Source: an uncultured Oscillospiraceae bacterium (lineage in GTDB: Bacteria > Bacillota > Clostridia > Oscillospirales > Ruminococcaceae). Taken from it: a stretch of DNA of 8,572 nt. Below the pieces are notes generated by a model. The model had not been told where the DNA came from. It ran no database searches and saw only the letters and a list, made by a program, of their open reading frames with translations. The number at the start of each line of letters is the position of its first letter. The stretch's first letter is position 1. Shown here one piece after another: positions 1-5,467 of this stretch. The stretch is taken from positions 1 through 8,572 of the forward strand of contig CAKSGA010000097.1 of assembly GCA_934454435.1 (NCBI GenBank), written 5' to 3'. A program made the translations under genes and the position numbers.

Positions 1-204
1 CTGCTGTGCCTGTTCGATATCATCTCGAACTTCGTAACGGTGCCCTTCCTGAAGAATATCATCAATTCGCTTTCGGTGCTGTATAAGTACCAGGAATTCA
101 CCTATGGCATTTTCAGCCTGAAGAATATCCTGTTCTTCCTTAGCCTGATCGCAGTGTTCAACTTCATGACGATGCGTGCTATAGAGCGCCGCCGCTGGAG
201 CTGA
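1..204 (+). CDS. ABC-2 type transporter permease (GldF-like), C-terminal end only
   Basis: Reading frame 1 is open from the first base to a TGA at 202-204 and gives the last 67 residues of a membrane protein. Two hydrophobic stretches are visible, roughly residues 1-20 and 44-58. They are followed by a short basic tail (ERRRWS), the usual ending of GldF-type ABC-2 permeases, where a last helix ends in an arginine-rich R-R-W motif. The stop is 16 bases before the start of the GldG-like gene, and that order (permease, then GldG-like, then DUF4340) is the standard cassette. Its role would be the membrane channel of an ABC exporter of unknown substrate, with the ATPase encoded further left. The family call relies mostly on context, because only the end is present. 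Confidence 0.8.
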   Translation: MLCLFDIISNFVTVPFLKNIINSLSVLYKYQEFTYGIFSLKNILFFLSLIAVFNFMTMRAIERRRWS

Positions 205-205
205 G

Positions 206-213
206 AAAGGAGG
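206..213 (+). promoter_or_regulatory. Ribosome binding site of the GldG-like gene
   Basis: AAAGGAGG lies 7 bases before the ATG at 221, between the permease stop and the next gene. It is a near-perfect anti-16S match and settles 221 over the ATG three codons later. Confidence 0.85.
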
Positions 214-220
214 AACAGTC

Positions 221-1969
221 ATGAGCGATATGAACGAAAAGAATACGGAGCTTGAGAACGGACAGTCCTCCGAATACTCCGGCGATACTGCTTCTGAAAA
301 GGTGACGCTGAGCACGGAGCCTGCTGATGAGAACGCAGAGGTCAAGCCTGAAAAGGCTCCAAAGCCTGCAAAGCAGCCCCAGGAGATACGCAACGGAAAC
401 CCCGCTGCAAGAAAGCATAAGATAAACAAGCGCAACTTCAAGCATGGCACGATGGCAGTGGTGTTCACTGTGATCTTTGTTGCCGCCGTAGTGGTGCTGA
501 ACGTTATCGTGGGCATGATCTCCGACCGTATCGACACCACCGCCGACCTCTCCGACACTGGTATCTACACCCTTGACGAGGCGACCGTCGGCTACCTTGA
601 CAATCTGACCATGGACGTTACCGTTTCCGTCATGAACACCGAAACTGATTTCGAGGGCGGCGGGACCTACTATAAGAGCGTCAACGAGCTGCTGAAGAAG
701 ATGGAGATGCAGAACAGCCACTTCAGGGTGCAGTATCTCCAGATAGACCAGAATCCGGATTTCACCTCCAGGTTCAACGGTGAGACCCTCTCCCAGAACT
801 ATATCGTTGTGGAGTCGGAAACCACCAACAGACACCGTATAATCACTCCGGGAAGCTACTTCTCATGCAATGCGTTCAGAGATCAGCTGTCGCAGTACGG
901 CTACCCCGAAGCGTATATCGACCAGTACGTGGAGCAGTATGTGAACAGCTCCTATGCTTCTCAGGTGGTTGACGGAAGCAATATCGAGGAGGCTGCTATC
1001 TCCGCTATGCTGTATGTCACCAACACCGACCCGGTACGTGTGGCATTCACTGAGGGCTTCGGCGAGAGTGATTCCACCACCCTTTCCAACCTGCTCAGCA
1101 AGAACGGCTATGATGTTGAGACCATCAACCTCCAGTCTGTTTCTGAGATAGACAGCGACATCGACTACATCGTTATGAACGCCCCGACCATGGACTATGA
1201 TAACGATAATCTCGACAAGCTCGCCAAGTTCCTTGACAACAACGGCGCATTCGGAAAGAACCTTGTGTTCTTCTCCAGCAGCCAGGCTTATTATACTGCT
1301 TCCGGCGAGAACAGCAATGCGCTGGTGAACCTCTCCGCATTCCTCTCCGAATGGGGTCTGGAGATCGGCGACAGCATCATGATGCAGACAAACGCTGAAT
1401 ACACCTACGGCAACATGGCTATAGCACAGGTGCTGGACGTCCAGGATACCGACTTTGTCGGCAGTGTCTACGGCAACTCGCTGTTCACCTATGACTATTA
1501 TTCACGCCCTGTTATAAGGATCTGGGGCGATGATAAGTCCAAGGGCGGCGTTGAGCAGAAGGTGCTGATAAAGACCTATGACGGCGCATATCTCCGTCCG
1601 TTCAGCACGCTTTCAGATGAGAACTTCGACATCAGCTCCGCTGAGTCCGGCGTGTTCAACGATGCTGTGATAGCTTACAAGATCCACAGCACCACTCAGG
1701 AGGTCTCAAGGGTCGTAGCTTTCGGATCCGAGGCGTTCCCCGAGATCAATTATTCCAACTCCAACAACCAGGATATCCTGGTAAATATGTTCAACTATAT
1801 CTCCGGCAAGACCGATGGCGTTACTATCACGTCCAAGTCTTTCTCCAACGTGGGCTTCGATATGAACCAGGGCAGTGCGAACGTTCTTGCTATAGTGCTC
1901 TGTATCGTGGTCCCGATCGTTGTCATCGTTGTGGGTATAGTTATCTGGGTGCGCAGGAGGCACAGATAA
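221..1969 (+). CDS. GldG-like ABC transporter auxiliary protein
   Basis: This 582-residue protein has the layout of GldG-family ABC auxiliary subunits. Residues 1-75 are a charged cytoplasmic segment, acidic first and then Lys/Arg/Pro-rich. One membrane helix follows at about 77-100. The family's membrane-proximal motif (D-L-S-x-x-x-I-Y-T-L-D, about 109-119) comes next, then a long extracytoplasmic region and a second helix at about 554-577 ending in RRRHR. At 272-282 the run VRVAFTEGFGE matches the position of the G-H-G-E motif of the ABC_transp_aux domain, and the following 50 residues fit its alpha/beta pattern. GldG is known from the gliding and secretion apparatus of Bacteroidetes, but homologues are common in non-motile Firmicutes, where the substrate is unknown. 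The N-terminal cytoplasmic extension is long and looks disordered. The family call is firm; the function is inferred. Confidence 0.85.
   Translation: MSDMNEKNTELENGQSSEYSGDTASEKVTLSTEPADENAEVKPEKAPKPAKQPQEIRNGNPAARKHKINKRNFKHGTMAVVFTVIFVAAVVVLNVIVGMISDRIDTTADLSDTGIYTLDEATVGYLDNLTMDVTVSVMNTETDFEGGGTYYKSVNELLKKMEMQNSHFRVQYLQIDQNPDFTSRFNGETLSQNYIVVESETTNRHRIITPGSYFSCNAFRDQLSQYGYPEAYIDQYVEQYVNSSYASQVVDGSNIEEAAISAMLYVTNTDPVRVAFTEGFGESDSTTLSNLLSKNGYDVETINLQSVSEIDSDIDYIVMNAPTMDYDNDNLDKLAKFLDNNGAFGKNLVFFSSSQAYYTASGENSNALVNLSAFLSEWGLEIGDSIMMQTNAEYTYGNMAIAQVLDVQDTDFVGSVYGNSLFTYDYYSRPVIRIWGDDKSKGGVEQKVLIKTYDGAYLRPFSTLSDENFDISSAESGVFNDAVIAYKIHSTTQEVSRVVAFGSEAFPEINYSNSNNQDILVNMFNYISGKTDGVTITSKSFSNVGFDMNQGSANVLAIVLCIVVPIVVIVVGIVIWVRRRHR
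1954..1960 (+). promoter_or_regulatory. Ribosome binding site of the DUF4340 gene, inside the upstream CDS
   Basis: CAGGAGG sits within the last codons of the GldG-like gene, 9 bases before the ATG at 1970. The upstream TAA (1967-1969) directly abuts this ATG, so the two genes are probably translationally coupled. Confidence 0.75.
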
Positions 1970-3577
1970 ATGGCGAAACTTTCTAAGACTACCAGGACCG
2001 TCATCATCGCAGCCGCAGTGCTGCTGGTGCTGGGAGCTGTGCTCCTGGTACTGCTGATGACCGGTTCTGACAAGGACGATACTTCCTCCGGCGCAGTTTC
2101 CAGTGGGACATCTGAAAGCGCCTCTGACGGCGCTGACAGCTCCGCTTCGGATACCAGCACCTCCAGTGACAGCGAGAAGGTCGCTATAACTGACAAGGAG
2201 CAGGAGAACGTTCTGAAGATTGAGGTCTCCAACGACACCGGCAGTTTCTCTTTCAGCAGGCAGCAGCGTGAGGTGTCCTCAACGGACGACGACGGGAACG
2301 TCAGCACCTCTACCGAGTACTACTGGGTGAGCCCGGAGCTTGACGGCGTGGATCACAACGACTCCACCATCGGCTCGTTTGTACGCTGTATGGCGGGGCT
2401 CTCCGCTTCCTCCGTCGTTGAGGAGAACGCAGAGGATCTGGAGAAATACGGGCTGGCAAGTCCGGCGGCGGAGGTAAAGGTCACATTTGACGACAACACG
2501 ACCGCTGATATCTGCTTCGGTATAAGAAACCCGGCGTCCACGAACTATGTATACTGCATGACAAAGGGCGGCAGCGATGTGCTCCAGGTCAGCTATTACA
2601 GCGCCGGCAGCGCATTCTACGACATCAAGGACTTCGTGAACCTGGCGCTTACCGAGTCCTATGACACGAACAATGCCAAGGAGCTCGACTACCTCACCAT
2701 CGAGCGCAAGGATCTTGACGAGCCCGTAAACATCGAGTATATGTACGACATCGCCAAGGAGAGCGAGGACGAGGACTCCGTTATCACGACGTTCAACACA
2801 CACCGCATAACATCTCCCATCACTGCGGAGCTCGACACCACCAGCGGTCAGACCATCTGCTACGGTCTGTACGGGCTGAGTGCCTCTTCCTGCGAGTATA
2901 TACACCCGACCGAGCAGGAGATCGCAGACGCAGGTCTTGATGACCCGTACTGCAAGGTAAGCTTCAAGTACGGCGGAAAGGCACGTGTGCTGCTGCTCGG
3001 AAACGAGATTCGTTCCACAAGCGGCGACGACAGCTCCGTTTCGTCCGTCACGGGTTATTATGCGATGTTCGAGGGCGGCGATATCGTGTACTCTATAAGC
3101 ACTGACAATGCGCCCTGGTATACGTTCCAGGTGCAGGATATCATGTCCCGAAGACCCATTTCGCCGTACATCTACACTATCGACACTCTGACGGTCACCA
3201 CACCGGACGGGGAGTATGTGTTCACCGTTACCGGCGACACTGACGATCACACCTTCACCTGCGGCGATACAGTTCTGGACGACAGCAGCTTCAAGAGCTT
3301 CTACCAGCACCTTATCACTTCTATGGGTGAGGAGCTGTATTTCTCTGACGAGCACCCCGACCCCTATATCACGCTTGTGTTCAAGTACCGTGAGGAGTAT
3401 TACGACACCTACGGCAGGAGCGAGGACAGGATAGTATTCTACCAGTCTGACGATCGCAAGAACATCGTTGAGGTAAACGGAGATATTCTGTACAAGGTAC
3501 GCCAGATATACACCCAGCGCCTGCTTGAGAACCTTGACGCACTGTTCAATGGAGGAGATATCAAGCTCGACTGGTGA
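1970..3577 (+). CDS. DUF4340 domain-containing membrane-anchored protein
   Basis: This 535-residue protein begins with a short basic segment (AKLSKTTR) and a single hydrophobic helix at about 10-31. There is no lipobox cysteine, so it is a signal anchor rather than a lipoprotein. A Ser/Thr/Asp-rich linker (about 34-70) follows, then a long soluble region of repeated beta-rich modules. This is the arrangement of DUF4340 proteins, which are nearly always encoded right after a GldG-like gene. The start abuts the previous stop with no gap, so both are one operon. It probably acts outside the cell as a partner of the GldF/GldG-like transporter; the substrate is unknown. The linker's low complexity and the acidity of the mature part are normal for a surface-exposed protein. 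The DUF4340 assignment comes from architecture and position, not from a profile search. Confidence 0.78.
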   Translation: MAKLSKTTRTVIIAAAVLLVLGAVLLVLLMTGSDKDDTSSGAVSSGTSESASDGADSSASDTSTSSDSEKVAITDKEQENVLKIEVSNDTGSFSFSRQQREVSSTDDDGNVSTSTEYYWVSPELDGVDHNDSTIGSFVRCMAGLSASSVVEENAEDLEKYGLASPAAEVKVTFDDNTTADICFGIRNPASTNYVYCMTKGGSDVLQVSYYSAGSAFYDIKDFVNLALTESYDTNNAKELDYLTIERKDLDEPVNIEYMYDIAKESEDEDSVITTFNTHRITSPITAELDTTSGQTICYGLYGLSASSCEYIHPTEQEIADAGLDDPYCKVSFKYGGKARVLLLGNEIRSTSGDDSSVSSVTGYYAMFEGGDIVYSISTDNAPWYTFQVQDIMSRRPISPYIYTIDTLTVTTPDGEYVFTVTGDTDDHTFTCGDTVLDDSSFKSFYQHLITSMGEELYFSDEHPDPYITLVFKYREEYYDTYGRSEDRIVFYQSDDRKNIVEVNGDILYKVRQIYTQRLLENLDALFNGGDIKLDW

Positions 3578-3603
3578 TACGGCACTTTTGAAAAAAATAT
3601 TAT

Positions 3604-3608
3604 GGAGG
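3604..3608 (+). promoter_or_regulatory. Ribosome binding site of the 95-residue unknown gene
   Basis: GGAGG lies 9 bases before the ATG at 3618. The 40-base gap after the DUF4340 stop has no hairpin and no clear promoter, so read-through from the transporter operon is likely. Confidence 0.75.
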
Positions 3609-3617
3609 TAATTTATA

Positions 3618-3905
3618 ATGGCTGAGGGTAACTTTTTCTACTATCGTGGATTTCCTATGGTAAGAAGCGGAAACGAGATCTACTACGGGAGCATGGGCGA
3701 CAAGTTCGTTACCAGGCTGACTATCCGTGAGAGCGAGACCTACAAGGACAGCGAAATGCCCACAAAGGTCATGGTGCAGATGGTGCCGACCAAGATGGAG
3801 CCTGACCTCCTCGCAAAGGCAAAGAAGGGCGAGATGAACAGCCTTTACGAAGCCCTCGACACCGCTTACGTGTGGCTGTCTAAGGAACTCTTCGGAGATC
3901 AGTAA
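3618..3905 (+). CDS. Small conserved-looking protein of unknown function (95 aa)
   Basis: I do not recognise a named family. The product is a soluble 95-residue protein with no signal peptide and no membrane helix. The first half looks beta-rich (alternating aromatic and charged residues around NFFYYRGFPMVRSGNEIYYG), and residues 66-92 look helical with a Trp-Leu core (AYVWLSKELFG). There are no cysteines, histidines or catalytic signatures. It has a good ribosome binding site, the window's normal codon use and a TAA stop, so it is a real gene. It lies 40 bases after the DUF4340 gene on the same strand, with no terminator between, so it is probably the last gene of the transporter operon. Whether it works with the transporter cannot be told from the sequence. 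Confidence 0.8.
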   Translation: MAEGNFFYYRGFPMVRSGNEIYYGSMGDKFVTRLTIRESETYKDSEMPTKVMVQMVPTKMEPDLLAKAKKGEMNSLYEALDTAYVWLSKELFGDQ

Positions 3906-3909
3906 AAAA

Positions 3910-3934
3910 CAGACGTGCGATAAAGGCACATCTG
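3910..3934 (+). terminator. Imperfect hairpin after the 95-aa gene
   Basis: CAGACGTGC (3910-3918) pairs with GCACATCTG (3926-3934) through 9 bases with one C-A mismatch around a 7-base loop. It starts 5 bases after the stop codon and follows an A-run (3904-3909), but has no T-run on its right. It may be a weak or decayed terminator, or a 3' end stabiliser. Confidence 0.4.
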
Positions 3935-3959
3935 TCAGGGGACCGCTAAATTATAATGA

Positions 3960-3996
3960 AGCAGCCGGTTCACACTTACTGAACCGGCTGTTCTTC
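3960..3996 (+). terminator. Rho-independent terminator of the transporter operon
   Basis: CAGCCGGTTCA (3962-3972) and TGAACCGGCTG (3980-3990) form a perfect 11-bp stem around a 7-base loop; a G-U and an A-U pair can extend it. It is followed by TTCTTC, a short imperfect U-tract. The long GC-rich stem makes it the main stop for + strand transcription here. It may also act on leftward transcripts. Confidence 0.75.
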
Positions 3997-4015
3997 TGGC
4001 GGTAAAAATGGCAGC

Positions 4016-4040
4016 AAAAAGCCGGACTGTTATGTCCGGC
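4016..4040 (-). terminator. Rho-independent terminator of the 92-aa minus-strand gene
   Basis: Read on the - strand, GCCGGAC, a 6-base loop and GTCCGGC (4021-4040) form a perfect 7-bp GC-rich stem directly followed by TTTTT (4020-4016). It begins 8 bases after the stop codon of the gene at 4048-4326, a textbook position. Confidence 0.85.
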
Positions 4041-4047
4041 GGTCAAT

Positions 4048-4326
4048 TTATTCCTCGGGCTGGATAGCCTCGTCCTCGGGAGCGGTGGATACAGATGTGC
4101 GCTTTACACGATTGCGATAGGTGTATTCAAACTCGTTCTCGTTGTAGGCTGCGATCTCGTTGAGCCAGTAGCTTACACGGTAGTTGCCGACGTCGATAAC
4201 TGCGAAGTTAGCAGTGGTGTTCACGAATATAACGACACCCTGTACAAGGGGTCTTACGCTGCCTTCGCCGCTGAAATATTCCTTCAGTCTGACAACGACC
4301 TTATCTCCAACATGAATTTCCCCCAT
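4048..4326 (-). CDS. Small protein of unknown function (92 aa)
   Basis: I cannot assign this to a family. The ATG at 4326 is preceded by AGGAGGA (4340-4334) at 7 bases and by a near-consensus promoter, and the gene ends in a strong terminator, so it is a complete single-gene transcription unit. The 92-residue product has no signal peptide or membrane helix. Residues 1-55 alternate hydrophobic and polar residues with Gly turns (GDKVVVRL, GVVIFVN, FAVIDVGNYRVSYW), which suggests a small beta-barrel, possibly SH3-like or OB-like. Residues 60-78 carry several Arg/Lys and Tyr, and the tail (about 79-92) is acidic and probably disordered. The fold is a guess from the residue pattern. It lies convergent to the transporter operon and divergent from the ferredoxin gene. 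Confidence 0.78.
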   Translation of the reverse strand: MGEIHVGDKVVVRLKEYFSGEGSVRPLVQGVVIFVNTTANFAVIDVGNYRVSYWLNEIAAYNENEFEYTYRNRVKRTSVSTAPEDEAIQPEE

Positions 4327-4333
4327 TTTTATG

Positions 4334-4340
4334 TCCTCCT
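4334..4340 (-). promoter_or_regulatory. Ribosome binding site of the 92-aa minus-strand gene
   Basis: The - strand reads AGGAGGA, 7 bases before the ATG at 4326. It fixes this start. Confidence 0.8.
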
Positions 4341-4388
4341 ATGCAATGAACTGATATCTGTGAAAATACGACAGAATTTACATCAGTA

Positions 4389-4417
4389 ATTGTAACACAT
4401 ATTACACGGGCTGTCAA
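4389..4417 (-). promoter_or_regulatory. Sigma-A promoter of the 92-aa minus-strand gene
   Basis: On the - strand the -35 box is TTGACA (4417-4412), the spacer is exactly 17 bases, and the -10 box is TACAAT (4394-4389). Only one base differs from consensus. Transcription should start near 4382, giving a leader of about 55 bases. Confidence 0.8.
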
Positions 4418-4488
4418 GCAATTTTCTGAAAAAACATCACTTTTGCCACAATTGGGCTGTAACTTCTGCCTTTTGGTAAATCAGTAAT

Positions 4489-4533
4489 AAATATATCACG
4501 TCAAAATTATGCAAAGTGACGGACGATATATTT
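4489..4533. repeat. Inverted repeat in the divergent region (possible operator or RNA structure)
   Basis: AAATATATC (4489-4497) is perfectly complementary in inverted order to GATATATTT (4525-4533). Nested inside, CGTCA (4499-4503) matches TGACG (4517-4521), leaving a 13-base centre. The total of 14 paired positions is more than expected by chance in 45 bases. It lies upstream of both promoters, about 70 bases from each -35 box on the left and 45 on the right, so a protein-binding site is more likely than a transcript element. Confidence 0.4.
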
Positions 4534-4576
4534 CACCAGGGCGTGCCAGCTATGGCTGTAACATTCTTCCGAGGTC

Positions 4577-4605
4577 TTGACATTCCCGGGGACATGGGGT
4601 ATCAT
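4577..4605 (+). promoter_or_regulatory. Sigma-A promoter of the ferredoxin-like gene
   Basis: TTGACA (4577-4582), a 17-base spacer and TATCAT (4600-4605) make a near-consensus promoter. Transcription should begin near G4612. The leader then starts with a small GC hairpin, GGGC-TCA-GCCC (4612-4622). Confidence 0.8.
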
Positions 4606-4627
4606 ATACATGGGCTCAGCCCGAACG

Positions 4628-4634
4628 AAGGGAG
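4628..4634 (+). promoter_or_regulatory. Ribosome binding site of the ferredoxin-like gene
   Basis: AAGGGAG lies 6 bases before the ATG at 4641. The leader from the predicted start site is only about 29 bases. Confidence 0.7.
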
Positions 4635-4640
4635 TATTTT

Positions 4641-5342
4641 ATGATAAGACAGATAATACATATAGATGAAGAGAAATGCAACGGCTGCGGACTGTGCGCC
4701 AATGCCTGCAAGGAAGCGGCTCTTGGTATAGTGAATGGCAAGGCGAAGCTGCTTCGTGAGGATTTCTGCGATGGTCTTGGCAACTGCCTGCCCGCCTGTC
4801 CCATGAACGCCATAAGCTTCGTGGAGCGTGAGGCTCCTGAATTTGACGAGGAAGCCGTGAAGCGTCATCTCGAGGAGAAGTCCCAGCCTAAGGAGCAGCC
4901 GAAGTTTACTGGCTGCCCGGGAATGCGCATGGCTCAGATGAAGCCCAGGAGTGACATCAGCGCCTCCGGGGAAGTCCCCGGCATGCTGGGCCAGTGGCCT
5001 GTGCAGATAAAACTTGCCGGAGCCCGGGCGCCGTATTTCCGGGGCTGCGACCTGCTCATTGCGGCGGACTGCACGGCGTATGCCTACGGTGACTTCCACC
5101 GCCGTTACATCAAGGGCAGAGTGACGCTCATCGGCTGCCCCAAGCTGGACGATGTGGACTATGCCGAGAAGCTCGGAGCAATAATCCGGGCGAACGATAT
5201 AAAGAGCATTACAGTGGCACGTATGGAGGTACCCTGCTGCGGGGGTATCGAGAACGCCGTTCAGCGTGCAGTAGCCGCCAGCGGCCGTGATATCCCGGTC
5301 AGGGTGGATATTATCACCACTGACGGTCTGGTAATGGAATAA
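4641..5342 (+). CDS. 4Fe-4S ferredoxin-type cysteine-rich protein
   Basis: This 233-residue protein starts with a ferredoxin domain. The first motif is C13-x2-C16-x2-C19-x3-C23. The second is C43-x5-C49-x3-C53-P, which lacks the middle cysteine of a classical bacterial ferredoxin, so the second cluster needs a different ligand or is absent. A linker (about 66-105) leads to a second domain of about 120 residues with W-P-V-Q-I-K at 119-124, LLIAADCTAYAYG at 138-150, IGCPKLDD at 164-171 and a PCCGG motif at 198-202. I know this combination from clostridial proteins annotated only as 4Fe-4S binding proteins, often near redox or nitrosative-stress genes. It is probably a cytoplasmic electron carrier or redox sensor; no partner is encoded beside it. 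It has its own promoter and a 3' hairpin, so it stands alone. The iron-sulfur call is firm, the role is not. Confidence 0.85.
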   Translation: MIRQIIHIDEEKCNGCGLCANACKEAALGIVNGKAKLLREDFCDGLGNCLPACPMNAISFVEREAPEFDEEAVKRHLEEKSQPKEQPKFTGCPGMRMAQMKPRSDISASGEVPGMLGQWPVQIKLAGARAPYFRGCDLLIAADCTAYAYGDFHRRYIKGRVTLIGCPKLDDVDYAEKLGAIIRANDIKSITVARMEVPCCGGIENAVQRAVAASGRDIPVRVDIITTDGLVME

Positions 5343-5380
5343 AAAAATCAGCCGGGCATTTATGTCCGGCTCAGCTTTAT
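5341..5380 (+). terminator. Hairpin after the ferredoxin-like gene
   Basis: AGCCGGGCA (5350-5358) pairs with TGTCCGGCT (5363-5371) through 9 bases including one G-U, around a 4-base loop. An A-run (5341-5347) precedes it, overlapping the stop codon, while the right side has only CAGCTTTA. The stem suits a terminator; the T-rich side is weak on the + strand and strong on the - strand. The right half shares 11 bases (TTATGTCCGGC) with the hairpin at 4021-4040. Confidence 0.65.
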
Positions 5381-5404
5381 GCGCAAAATGTCACCTGATT
5401 TTCA

Positions 5405-5433
5405 TTGACAAATACCCGATATAGTGGTATAAT
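5405..5433 (+). promoter_or_regulatory. Perfect-consensus sigma-A promoter of the radical SAM-ruv operon
   Basis: TTGACA (5405-5410), exactly 17 bases, then TATAAT (5428-5433). Both boxes are perfect consensus. Transcription should start near 5440, inside the palindromic element at 5437-5452. No other promoter is evident up to ruvB, so this one probably drives the whole run. Confidence 0.9.
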
Positions 5434-5436
5434 AAA

Positions 5437-5452
5437 ATGAATATTCATATTC
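5437..5452. promoter_or_regulatory. Overlapping palindromes at the predicted start site (candidate operator)
   Basis: ATGAATATTCAT (5437-5448) is a perfect 12-base palindrome. Overlapping it, GAATAT (5439-5444) and ATATTC (5447-5452) form a second dyad with a 2-base centre. Both sit over the predicted transcription start of a perfect promoter, a typical repressor position. A LexA-type role is tempting because ruv genes are often SOS-regulated, but the usual Firmicute LexA half-sites (GAAC, 4 bases, GTTC) are not present, so the regulator is unknown. Confidence 0.4.
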
Positions 5453-5453
5453 A

Positions 5454-5460
5454 AGAGGTG
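5454..5460 (+). promoter_or_regulatory. Ribosome binding site of the radical SAM gene
   Basis: AGAGGTG lies 7 bases before the ATG at 5468. It differs from AGGAGGTG by one missing base. Confidence 0.7.
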
Positions 5461-5467
5461 TTTTATT

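Larger units (their letters stand above)
4327..4640. other. Divergent intergenic regulatory region
   Basis: This 314-base stretch holds no credible gene. It contains the leftward promoter (4389-4417) and the rightward promoter (4577-4605), each with its leader and ribosome binding site. Between them lie about 160 bases with an AT-rich inverted repeat (4489-4533) and a 9-base direct repeat GGCTGTAAC at 4455-4463 and 4554-4562. The second copy of the direct repeat ends 14 bases before the rightward -35 box, a common place for activator binding. I see no riboswitch consensus or small ORF with a ribosome binding site. Confidence 0.6.

Noticed and set aside
179..835. Open frame of 218 codons on the - strand opposite the GldG-like gene
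   Set aside because: It is antisense to a recognised family member and the product reads as a codon-bias artefact rich in His, Leu and Val.
2279..3355. Long open frame of 358 codons on the - strand across the DUF4340 gene
   Set aside because: It is antisense to a well-supported gene, has no ribosome binding site or family features, and its low stop density follows from the codon bias of the + strand gene.
3952..3957. TATAAT box between the two right-facing hairpins at 3910-3990
   Set aside because: The matching -35 position reads CATCTG, far from TTGACA, and the next + strand gene is over 650 bases away with its own promoter.
4441..4640. Riboswitch or small RNA in the divergent region
   Set aside because: The predicted leader of the ferredoxin-like gene is only about 29 bases, too short for a riboswitch, and no promoter-terminator pair encloses the dyad at 4489-4533.
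5437..5452. Classical LexA (SOS) box at the ruv operon start
   Set aside because: The dyads lack the GAAC, 4 bases, GTTC form; I kept them as an unidentified operator candidate only.
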